Source: JAKEGN01 sp964465665
GTDB taxonomy: Bacteria; Pseudomonadota; Gammaproteobacteria; Steroidobacterales; Woeseiaceae
Assembly: GCA_964465665.1 (NCBI GenBank)
Contig: CAYXKM010000125.1
Span: 1 to 18,217 of the forward strand
Direction of reading: 5' to 3'
Length of the DNA: 18,217 nt
Below are positions 1-6,301 of this stretch, piece after piece; position 1 is the first letter of the stretch; the number at the start of each line of letters is the position of its first letter. The notes beneath the pieces are model-generated. The model was not told the origin of the DNA and ran no database searches. It worked only from the letters and a program-made list of their open reading frames with translations. Both the position numbers and the translations under genes were made by a program.

Positions 1-80
1 GAAAATCTACTTGGAAAACAGCCTGCAAATATCTACACCGTCACAAATTCCGTGTGGATGATGCTTTTGCAGGGATATTG

Positions 81-96
81 TGTGATGGGATTCACA
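81..96. promoter_or_regulatory. CRP/Vfr-type palindrome (TGTGA-N6-TCACA)
   Basis: The sequence reads TGTGA, six bases, TCACA, which is the full consensus core of CRP-family sites. It lies 8 bp beyond the oxyR stop codon, in the gap toward the gene off the left edge. Leftward of it a weak minus-strand promoter can be drawn (TCCACA at 58-53, 17-bp spacer, TAGATA at 35-30), which would place the site near -65. That suggests regulation of a leftward gene that is not visible here. A chance palindrome, or part of an oxyR 3' hairpin, is also possible. Confidence 0.35.
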
Positions 97-104
97 GGCC
101 GAGT

Positions 105-1010
105 TCAGCGCTTTTGCTGCGGCCTGAAACGGCTGATCAGCTCGCCGAGCAGCTGAAATTCCTCGCCGCGCGCGCTGCCCTTGCGCCAGGCGAGGCCGAT
201 CGTACGGTAGCTGCTGTCCTGCAGGGGATATAGCCGCACGCGGGTCTTCCGCAGGATGGCCGATCCTTCCGCCATTTCCGGCAGGAAGGTTATGCCGAGG
301 TCGGCATCGACCATTTCGACCAGTGTCAGCAGGCTGCTCGCGGCAAAGCGGCTGATTTTTTCGGTGTTGCGAATTTTGCAGGCGCTCAGCGAATGATCGC
401 GCAGGCAATGCCCGTCCTCAAGCAGCAGCACACTGCCGGCATCCAGCTGGTTGTAACGGTAGTTCTTCGGATCGACGCGCGCTGTGCCTTCGCGGCACGC
501 CAGGCGAAACCGGTCGCGGAACAGCTCCAGCGTCTCGACACCGCGCAGCTCGTAGGGAAGTGCCAGCAGGATCAGGTCGAGTTCACCGTCCAGCAGTTTT
601 GCGTGAATCCGGCTGGTCTGGTCCTCGGTCAGGTACAGGCGGAGTTTCGGGAAGTCACGGCGCAGCCGTGGCAGCAACCCGGGCAAAAGAAACGGCGCGA
701 TGGTCGGTATCACGCCGATCCGCAGATCGCCGCTCAGGGGTTTCCGCCGTTGCCCCGCAATTTCCACCAGCGAGTCGACATCGCGGAGGCAAAGCCGGGC
801 TTGGGTAACCACTTCCGCGCCGGTTGCGGTGATCGTGACCTGCCGGTTGGTGCGATCCACGAGCTGGGTGCCCAGCAGGCTTTCAAGTTCCTGGATCGCT
901 GCGCTGAATGCGGACTGGGAGACGAAACAGGCCTTGGCGGCTCGGCCGAAATGACCTATCTCGCTAAGCGCGACGAGGTAGCGGAGCTGTTTCAGGGTAG
1001 GTTGACGCAT
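105..1010 (-). CDS. oxyR: LysR-family hydrogen-peroxide sensor/activator OxyR
   Basis: This 301-residue protein has a LysR-type winged helix-turn-helix at about residues 4-63 and a substrate-binding-like regulatory domain from about residue 92. Around residue 196 it carries LLEDGHCLRD, with Cys202 and a second Cys at 211. Their 9-residue spacing matches the disulfide-switch pair Cys199/Cys208 of E. coli OxyR, so it is very likely a true peroxide sensor and not a generic LysR protein. It is divergent from dps across a gap holding a large dyad. A TATAAT box at 1030-1025 implies a transcript leader of only about 8 nt, and no Shine-Dalgarno is visible before the ATG. The -10 lies inside the dyad, as expected for autorepression. 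Confidence 0.95.
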   Translation of the reverse strand: MRQPTLKQLRYLVALSEIGHFGRAAKACFVSQSAFSAAIQELESLLGTQLVDRTNRQVTITATGAEVVTQARLCLRDVDSLVEIAGQRRKPLSGDLRIGVIPTIAPFLLPGLLPRLRRDFPKLRLYLTEDQTSRIHAKLLDGELDLILLALPYELRGVETLELFRDRFRLACREGTARVDPKNYRYNQLDAGSVLLLEDGHCLRDHSLSACKIRNTEKISRFAASSLLTLVEMVDADLGITFLPEMAEGSAILRKTRVRLYPLQDSSYRTIGLAWRKGSARGEEFQLLGELISRFRPQQKR

Positions 1011-1015
1011 AATCG

Positions 1016-1052
1016 ATAAAACAGATTATAGCATACTATTTAATCTGTTTTA
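1016..1052. promoter_or_regulatory. Probable OxyR operator between oxyR and dps
   Basis: A perfect 12-bp inverted repeat, TAAAACAGATTA (1017-1028) and its complement (1041-1052), is separated by 12 bp and centred at 1034.5. The span is close to the 37 bp of the four-half-site OxyR footprint, and the centre contains ATAG-N4-CTAT. The match to the E. coli half-sites (ATAG/CTAT every 11 bp) is only partial. The identification rests mainly on position: the dyad covers the oxyR -10 and touches the candidate dps -35. Confidence 0.6.
1025..1030 (-). promoter_or_regulatory. -10 box of oxyR promoter
   Basis: On the minus strand this is a perfect TATAAT, 14 bp before the oxyR ATG. No good -35 is present at 16-18 bp (TAAAAC or GTAAAA). 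The transcript would begin near 1018, leaving an almost leaderless mRNA. The box lies inside the operator dyad. Confidence 0.5.
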
Positions 1053-1077
1053 CTTATCAATCCGGAACCCTTAGGAT
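1049..1077 (+). promoter_or_regulatory. Candidate dps promoter
   Basis: TTTACT (1049-1054) and TAGGAT (1072-1077) are separated by 17 bp, and each matches the sigma-70 consensus at four of six positions. The weak -35 overlaps the right edge of the dyad, which is where activating OxyR usually binds. Transcription would start near 1084, 29 nt before the dps ATG. Confidence 0.4.
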
Positions 1078-1112
1078 GCGACTCAACCCAAACGCTCAGA
1101 GCAGAAGAATTC

Positions 1113-1577
1113 ATGGATATCGGATTGACCACAGAACAGCGGCAGAACATTGCAACAGGGCTGTCACGGCTGCTGGCGGACAGTTACACCCTTTATCTCA
1201 AGACCCATAACTACCACTGGAACGTGACCGGGCCGCAATTCAGTTCTCTGCATACAATGTTCGAGCAGCAGTACACCGAACTCGCCATCGCCATTGACGA
1301 GATCGCAGAACGGATACGATCCCTTGGCGTACGTGCGCCGGGTTCCTATGCCGAATTCGCAAAACTGACTGCAGTCAAGGAAGCGACCGGTAACGAAACC
1401 GCGACAGATATGATCCGCGAACTCGTGACCGGACAGGAAACCATCGTGCGCACCGCCCGGCAGGCGTTCCCGGCCGCGGACGAAGCCAACGATGAGCCCA
1501 CAGCCGACCTGCTGACGCAACGCATGCAGTCGCATGAAAAGAATGCGTGGATGCTGCGCAGCATGCTCGGCAACTGA
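1113..1577 (+). CDS. dps: Dps-family ferritin-like DNA protection protein
   Basis: This 154-residue protein is a single four-helix ferritin-like domain. Dps dodecamers oxidise Fe(II) with hydrogen peroxide at inter-subunit sites and store the ferric core, preventing Fenton damage to DNA. The ferroxidase residues can be placed: His35 (in THNYHWNVTG), His47, Glu51, Asp62 and Glu66, with the same spacing as E. coli His51, His63, Asp67, Asp78 and Glu82 (Asp67 replaced by Glu). The N-terminus is short and lacks the lysine-rich tail that binds DNA in E. coli Dps, so iron and peroxide detoxification may dominate. AGAAGAA precedes the ATG. The peroxidase fusion follows after 42 bp, suggesting one OxyR-controlled operon. 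Confidence 0.93.
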   Translation: MDIGLTTEQRQNIATGLSRLLADSYTLYLKTHNYHWNVTGPQFSSLHTMFEQQYTELAIAIDEIAERIRSLGVRAPGSYAEFAKLTAVKEATGNETATDMIRELVTGQETIVRTARQAFPAADEANDEPTADLLTQRMQSHEKNAWMLRSMLGN

Positions 1578-1619
1578 ACGAATAACCCTTTGAAAATTTG
1601 AAATCCCGAGGAGAAATCA

Positions 1620-2381
1620 ATGTTCGAGAACAAGGAAGGACAACGAGTCCCCAATGTCACTTTCAAGACCCGTGCAGACCACGAATGGAAGAAGCTTGCT
1701 AGCAAGGACATCTTTGCCGACAAGAACGTCATCGTGTTTTCGCTGCCCGGCGCTTTCACGCCGACCTGCTCGTCGTCGCACGTGCCGCGTTTCAGCCAGT
1801 TGGCACCGATCTTCAGGAAGCACGGCATCGACGAGATCATCTGCATGTCGGTCAACGATGCGTTCGTGATGAACGAGTGGCGTGCAACGCAAAAAGCTGA
1901 TGGCATCACGTTCCTGCCGGATGGCAATGGTGAGTTCACCGGCGGCATGGGCCTGCTCGTCGACAAGGATGACCTGGGCTTCGGCAAACGGTCCTGGCGC
2001 TATTCCATGCTGGTGCGTGACGGGGTCATCGAAAAGATGTTCATCGAACCGCGACAGCCTGGCGATCCGTTCGAAGTGTCGGACGCCGATACGATGCTGG
2101 CCTACCTTGCACCTGCTGCACCGAAACCGCTCGACGTCACCGTGTTCTCGCGCGCCGGCTGTCCACATTGCGCCAGGGCGAAGGGCCTGCTGCGCGATGC
2201 CGGGATCGAGTTCGAGGCGCTGGAGCTGAACAGTGCGTACACCGACCGCACCTTGCGTGCAGTGGCCGCCGCACGGACCTTTCCCCAGGTGTTCATCAAT
2301 GGCAAACAAATCGGCGGTGCCGATGAATTGCAGACCTGGCTCGAAGGGCCGTACGCAGAAAGGCAAAAGAAAGCAGCCTGA
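1620..2381 (+). CDS. Peroxiredoxin-glutaredoxin fusion (hybrid Prx5, glutathione-dependent peroxidase)
   Basis: This 253-residue fusion joins a Prx5-type peroxiredoxin (about 1-165) to a glutaredoxin (about 171-245). The peroxidatic cysteine is Cys50 in PGAFTPTCSS. The glutaredoxin carries the CPHC redox site at 181-184 and the TFPQVFINGKQIGG segment with the cis-proline at 222. Characterised homologues, such as the Haemophilus influenzae enzyme, reduce hydrogen and alkyl peroxides with glutathione as donor, the fused glutaredoxin recycling the oxidised peroxidatic cysteine. The enzyme should be cytoplasmic, as no signal peptide is seen. A GAGGAG ribosome binding site precedes the ATG. It lies downstream of dps, and such fusions are often next to oxyR in other proteobacteria, which supports peroxide-inducible expression. 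Confidence 0.95.
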   Translation: MFENKEGQRVPNVTFKTRADHEWKKLASKDIFADKNVIVFSLPGAFTPTCSSSHVPRFSQLAPIFRKHGIDEIICMSVNDAFVMNEWRATQKADGITFLPDGNGEFTGGMGLLVDKDDLGFGKRSWRYSMLVRDGVIEKMFIEPRQPGDPFEVSDADTMLAYLAPAAPKPLDVTVFSRAGCPHCARAKGLLRDAGIEFEALELNSAYTDRTLRAVAAARTFPQVFINGKQIGGADELQTWLEGPYAERQKKAA

Positions 2382-2420
2382 TACGAGCACAGTTACCAAT
2401 CGTTCGGCACGAAACAATCG

Positions 2421-2448
2421 GGCCCCGGCCATGCGCCGGGGCCTTTTT
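2421..2448 (+). terminator. Rho-independent terminator of dps/peroxiredoxin operon
   Basis: A perfect 9-bp GC stem, GGCCCCGGC / GCCGGGGCC, with a 5-nt loop is followed by five T residues. It lies 39 bp after the fusion gene stop and separates this operon from the dehydrogenase. Confidence 0.9.
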
Positions 2449-2490
2449 GCTTGCGCGATTGGTCGCTTGCCTGCGCGCCGGATGCCGGCG

Positions 2491-2519
2491 TTGAAGCCGG
2501 GCATGAATGTCACTATTCT
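2491..2519 (+). promoter_or_regulatory. Candidate promoter of the semialdehyde dehydrogenase gene
   Basis: TTGAAG (2491-2496) and TATTCT (2514-2519) are separated by exactly 17 bp. Transcription would start near 2526, 23 nt before the ATG, with GAGGAG between. The terminator just upstream makes an independent promoter necessary. Confidence 0.5.
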
Positions 2520-2548
2520 TGCCGCTCTCACCGAGGAGCAATTGAGGC

Positions 2549-4006
2549 ATGCAGATATCCAACAAAGCGCTGCTGAAGACACAGGCTTATATCAACGGTC
2601 AGTGGGTTGACAGCGACAGCGGCGACACCTACCCGGTGAAGAATCCGGCCAACGGCGTACTGATTGCCGAGTGCGCGTCCTGCGGAAAGGCGGAAACGCG
2701 GCGCGCGATCGCAGCCGCGGAAGCGGCAATGCCGGCCTGGCGCAAGCGCAGCGCCAAGGATCGGGCGGCGATCATGCGACGCTGGTTCAACTTGATGATG
2801 GAGAACCAGGAAGACCTTGCGCGCATCATGACCACCGAACAGGGCAAGCCGCTTGCCGAAGCGCGCGGTGAAATTGCCTACGGCGCGAGTTACATCGAAT
2901 GGTTTGCCGAAGAGGGCAAGCGCATTTACGGCGACACCATACCGCAGCCCTCGAACGACAAACGCATCGTCGTCATCAAGCAGCCCGTGGGCGTGGTCGC
3001 CTGCATCACGCCTTGGAATTTCCCGAACGCCATGTTGACGCGGAAAATCGCGCCGGCGCTCGCCGCAGGCTGCACGGTCGTGTGCAAGCCGGCCAACGCC
3101 ACGCCGCTGTCGGCATTCGCGTTTGCCGAACTGGCCGGACAGGCCGGCATACCCGCCGGCGTCATCAATATCGTGACCGGCAGGACGGAGGAAATCGGCG
3201 AGGAACTCACCTCGAACCCGATCGTTCGCAAACTGACCTTCACCGGATCGACGCCGGTCGGCAAGAAGCTGATGGCCGCCTGCGCAAAGACGGTCAAGCG
3301 CACCTCGATGGAACTCGGCGGCAACGCGCCGTTCATCGTTTTCGACGACGCCGACCTCGACGAAGCGGTGCGTGGCGCCATCATCTGCAAGTTTCGCAAT
3401 GCAGGCCAGACCTGTGTCTGTGCAAACCGCATCCTGGTACAGGACGCCGTGTACGATGAGTTCACACGCAGGCTGATGACGGCGACCGCCGGCCTGAAAC
3501 TCGGCAACGGCATGGACGAGGGCGTGAACGTCGGTCCGCTGATCAACGAGCGGGCAGCAAACGATGTGCTCGGATTCGTCGAGGACGCCGTTGCCAAAGG
3601 TGCGAGGGTCGTGGCCGGCGGACAGCGTTCATCGCTTGGGCTTTGCTTCGTGCAGCCGACCATCCTGACCGAGGTGAATGACGGCATGCGCGTGTTTCGC
3701 GAGGAAATATTCGGTCCGGTTGCGCCGCTGTTCCGGTTCAGCACCGAAGCGCAGGCCATAGCCATGGCAAACGACACCGAGTTCGGCCTGGCCTGCTATT
3801 TCTATTCGCGCGACATCGGCCGAATCTGGCGAGTCAGCGAAGGACTGGAATACGGCATCGTCGGTATCAACGAAGGCATCATTTCGAATGAAATGGCGCC
3901 TTTCGGCGGGGTCAAGGAGTCGGGACAGGGCCGCGAAGGGTCGAAGTACGGTCTCGATGATTACCTCGAGATCAAGTACATGTGCATGGGCGGCATCGAC
4001 AAATAG
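2549..4006 (+). CDS. gabD: NAD(P)-dependent succinate-semialdehyde dehydrogenase
   Basis: This 485-residue protein is a full-length aldehyde dehydrogenase closest to GabD, which oxidises succinate semialdehyde to succinate at the end of GABA and related amine catabolism. Visible catalytic elements are Asn157 (TPWNFP), the general base Glu255 (MELGGNAP) and nucleophile Cys289 (GQTCVCANR). Arg165 (TRK), Arg283 (KFRN) and the serine in NEGIIS correspond to the carboxylate-binding residues of SSADH enzymes, favouring this substrate over other aldehydes. Cys291, two residues after the nucleophile, matches the partner cysteine of the human SSADH redox switch. No GABA aminotransferase or permease is adjacent, so the physiological source of semialdehyde is unknown; glutarate semialdehyde is an alternative substrate. 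Confidence 0.9.
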   Translation: MQISNKALLKTQAYINGQWVDSDSGDTYPVKNPANGVLIAECASCGKAETRRAIAAAEAAMPAWRKRSAKDRAAIMRRWFNLMMENQEDLARIMTTEQGKPLAEARGEIAYGASYIEWFAEEGKRIYGDTIPQPSNDKRIVVIKQPVGVVACITPWNFPNAMLTRKIAPALAAGCTVVCKPANATPLSAFAFAELAGQAGIPAGVINIVTGRTEEIGEELTSNPIVRKLTFTGSTPVGKKLMAACAKTVKRTSMELGGNAPFIVFDDADLDEAVRGAIICKFRNAGQTCVCANRILVQDAVYDEFTRRLMTATAGLKLGNGMDEGVNVGPLINERAANDVLGFVEDAVAKGARVVAGGQRSSLGLCFVQPTILTEVNDGMRVFREEIFGPVAPLFRFSTEAQAIAMANDTEFGLACYFYSRDIGRIWRVSEGLEYGIVGINEGIISNEMAPFGGVKESGQGREGSKYGLDDYLEIKYMCMGGIDK

Positions 4007-4099
4007 GCAGTTCGGCAGGCTTTGTCATTGAGGTCCGATTCCGGCTAGTCGGCCACGGTCAGCGGCGTATACTTGCGCTCACCCGATTTGGTGATGAGC

Positions 4100-5569
4100 A
4101 TGCTGCAAAGCGAAATCTACGAACGCGCGAGACTGGCCAGGGATCCCCGCTTCGACGGCCAGTTCTTCATTGGCGTCAGCACCACCGGCATCTATTGCCG
4201 GCCGATCTGTCCGGCGGTGTCGCCGAGGCGCGAGAACATAGCCTATTTCCCGAGCGCGGCGGCGGCGGGCGAGGCCGGATTCCGGCCCTGCCTGAGATGC
4301 CGGCCCGAGTGCGCACCGGGAACACCGGCCTGGAGCGGCACGTCGACGACGGTGCGCAGAGGCTTGCGGCTGATTTCCGGCGGGGCGCTGGACGAGGGCA
4401 ATGTCGAGCAACTCGCGGATCGGCTCGGCGTGACCAGCCGGCACTTGCGGCGATTGTTCGGCAGGCATCTCGGTGCATCTCCGCTGGCTGTTGCCAGCAC
4501 CCAGCGCCTGCATTTCGCCAAACGGCTGATCGACGAGACCGCGATGCCGATGAGCCTGATTGCCGAAGCAGCAGGTTACGGCAGCGTGCGTCGTTTCAAC
4601 GACTCGATGAAAACAAATTACGGGAGGACTCCGCGGGAATTGCGGCGCAGCAGTTCGCGACGGCAACCGGCGGTCGATGCCGCAACTCTGAGCGTCCGCT
4701 TGTCATATCGGAGGCCGTTTCAATGGCAACGCCTCCTGCAGTTCTTTGCCCTGCGGGCAACGCCCGGCGTCGAGGCCGTTTCGGGCGATCGCTACTACCG
4801 CAGTGCATCGTTGAACGGGTCACACGCGATCATCGAGCTCAAGCCGGATGAAACGGATAATCATGTATTGCTGACCTTGCGCGGTGTTCCTACGACATCG
4901 TTGTTCGACATCGTGCAGCGCTGCCGGGAAATGTTCGATCTCGATGCACCGGTTGCGGATATCTCGGCGGTTCTCGAGAAGGACCCGCTGCTGGCCGGCC
5001 TTTTGCAGACGCAACAGGGCATTCGCGTGCCCGGAAGCTGGGACGGGTTCGAGCTGGCCGTCCGCGCCATCCTCGGACAACAGGTTTCGGTGAAAGCGGC
5101 GACGACACTGGCGGGGCGGCTTGCCGCGAGCTACGGTGAGATGCTCGTGCTGCCGGACGGTGTTGCACATGGCGAACTGACCAGGATTTTTCCTGTGGCA
5201 GAACGCCTGCTGCGGGCACGTCTGGAGAATTGCGGCATCATCCGCAGTCGCGCAGAGACCGTACGTTCGCTTGCGCGAGCGGTGACCCGCGGGGAACTGA
5301 ATTTCGATGCCAGCCAGGACCCGGAGGATTTTTGCAACGCATTGAAGTCGATCAAAGGTATCGGCGAATGGACGGCACAGTACGTTGCCATGCGCTGTCT
5401 CAAGAATCCGGACGCGTTTCCGGCCAGCGATCTCGGCCTGATCAAGGCCATCGAACCGTCAAAGCGCGTTACGCCGGCGCAACTGCTTGCGAGAGCGGAG
5501 GAGTGGCGGCCATGGCGGGCTTACGCGGCATTGCTTTTGTGGGGTTCGGATGCGAGCTCCGGAGGATGA
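4100..5569 (+). CDS. Ada-type sensor/AraC regulator fused to AlkA 3-methyladenine glycosylase
   Basis: Three modules are fused in about 489 residues. Residues 1-75 form an Ada zinc/methyl-acceptor domain with four cysteines, 33 and 37 (YCRPIC) and 64 and 67 (CLRC); in E. coli Ada the first of these takes the methyl group from DNA phosphotriesters and switches the protein to an activator. Residues 100-182 form an AraC-type double helix-turn-helix. From about 195 comes an AlkA N-terminal region, then a HhH-GPD glycosylase with the hairpin LKSIKGIGEWTAQ (about 415-427) and catalytic Asp444 in FPASDLGL. It should both induce the alkylation response and excise alkylated bases. I prefer ATG 4100 because GGTGA lies 5 nt upstream and family proteins start here; ATG 4094 is possible. 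The ogt gene follows after 4 nt. Confidence 0.93.
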   Translation: MLQSEIYERARLARDPRFDGQFFIGVSTTGIYCRPICPAVSPRRENIAYFPSAAAAGEAGFRPCLRCRPECAPGTPAWSGTSTTVRRGLRLISGGALDEGNVEQLADRLGVTSRHLRRLFGRHLGASPLAVASTQRLHFAKRLIDETAMPMSLIAEAAGYGSVRRFNDSMKTNYGRTPRELRRSSSRRQPAVDAATLSVRLSYRRPFQWQRLLQFFALRATPGVEAVSGDRYYRSASLNGSHAIIELKPDETDNHVLLTLRGVPTTSLFDIVQRCREMFDLDAPVADISAVLEKDPLLAGLLQTQQGIRVPGSWDGFELAVRAILGQQVSVKAATTLAGRLAASYGEMLVLPDGVAHGELTRIFPVAERLLRARLENCGIIRSRAETVRSLARAVTRGELNFDASQDPEDFCNALKSIKGIGEWTAQYVAMRCLKNPDAFPASDLGLIKAIEPSKRVTPAQLLARAEEWRPWRAYAALLLWGSDASSGG

Positions 5570-5573
5570 AACG

Positions 5574-6080
5574 ATGTATTACTGTTACCTGACTACACCG
5601 ATCGGCGATCTGCTGCTTGCCGGCGACGCGGATGCGCTGACGATGGTGAGCTTTCCGCAAGGGTCGATGCGGCGTGAGCCGGAAGCCCACTGGATCTATT
5701 CTGAAAAGCCCTTCGCGGCAGCTCGCCAGCAGCTGACCGAGTACTTCGAGGGGCGACGCAAGACTTTCGATCTGAACCTGCGCCCGAACGGCACCGAGTT
5801 TCAGCTCGATGTGCTGAAGCAACTGCAAAAAATTCCTTACGGCACGACCGTGTCATATCGTGATATAGCCGAGCGCGTCGGCCGGCCGAAAGCAGTACGG
5901 GCCGTCGGGGCAGCGAATGGGCGGAATCCCATCCCGATCATCATTCCCTGCCACCGGGTCATTGGCAGTTCCGGCGACATGACCGGCTTCGGCGGTGGCA
6001 TACCGACGAAAAAGGCCCTGTTGCGACTCGAACTCGAGAACAGCCAGTTTACAGGTGCGGCACAATCGGCCACCGGCTAG
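5574..6080 (+). CDS. ogt: Methylated-DNA-[protein]-cysteine S-methyltransferase
   Basis: This 168-residue suicide repair enzyme transfers the methyl group of O6-methylguanine (and O4-methylthymine) to its own cysteine. The active site is Cys126 in IIIPCHRVIG, and Arg109 lies 17 residues before it, matching the base-flipping arginine finger of human MGMT (Arg128/Cys145). The motif RAVGAANGRNP and the downstream GGG segment are typical. ATG 5574 is chosen because GGAGGA sits 7 nt upstream, inside the last codons of the Ada-AlkA gene, whose stop is only 4 nt away. Translation is therefore probably coupled, and the two proteins together cover what E. coli splits between Ada and AlkA. An upstream in-frame extension to 5487 has no similarity to the family. 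Confidence 0.95.
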   Translation: MYYCYLTTPIGDLLLAGDADALTMVSFPQGSMRREPEAHWIYSEKPFAAARQQLTEYFEGRRKTFDLNLRPNGTEFQLDVLKQLQKIPYGTTVSYRDIAERVGRPKAVRAVGAANGRNPIPIIIPCHRVIGSSGDMTGFGGGIPTKKALLRLELENSQFTGAAQSATG

Positions 6081-6233
6081 GCCGACGGGCACGCTACTTG
6101 TCTCATTTACGCAACACGCATGCCCGCGGTGGTCCGCGAACGCCGCCAGTGCTTTAGCACACGTACCAATATTCAAAGACTTTCAGTACCATAGTCCCCA
6201 TACTTTAGTGGGCTGTTGTTTTTGCACGAATTC

Positions 6234-6250
6234 GGCGTGGGTCCCACGCC
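6234..6250. repeat. 17-bp perfect palindrome in the receptor leader
   Basis: GGCGTGGG and CCCACGCC flank a single T, 51 bp upstream of the receptor ATG. There is no T tract, so it is not a terminator. The dyad could be an operator half-pair or an mRNA hairpin in the 5' leader. No known regulator motif (for example a Fur box) is matched. Confidence 0.45.
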
Positions 6251-6301
6251 TGGAGGCGCGCCGGCAGTTCATGCCAATAACCAAGTAGCGGGGGCGACAC
6301 A

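Noticed and set aside
1..104. Possible partial gene at the left edge (minus-strand frame 7-408)
   Set aside because: The frame mostly overlaps oxyR in another phase and has no recognisable domain; the left 104 bp look intergenic.
1617..2582. 321-residue minus-strand frame opposite the peroxiredoxin-glutaredoxin fusion
   Set aside because: It is an antisense shadow of a clearly identified gene and of the terminator, produced by high GC content; no family similarity is seen.
2926..3777. 283-residue minus-strand frame opposite the dehydrogenase
   Set aside because: Antisense shadow, rich in Ser, Ala and Pro with no domain; the plus-strand gene is complete and has all catalytic residues.
4073..4099. 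TTG or earlier ATG starts for the Ada-AlkA gene
   Set aside because: The TTG at 4073 overlaps the likely -10 (TATACT, 4068-4073) and adds residues not typical of the family. ATG 4100 has the better ribosome binding site spacing.
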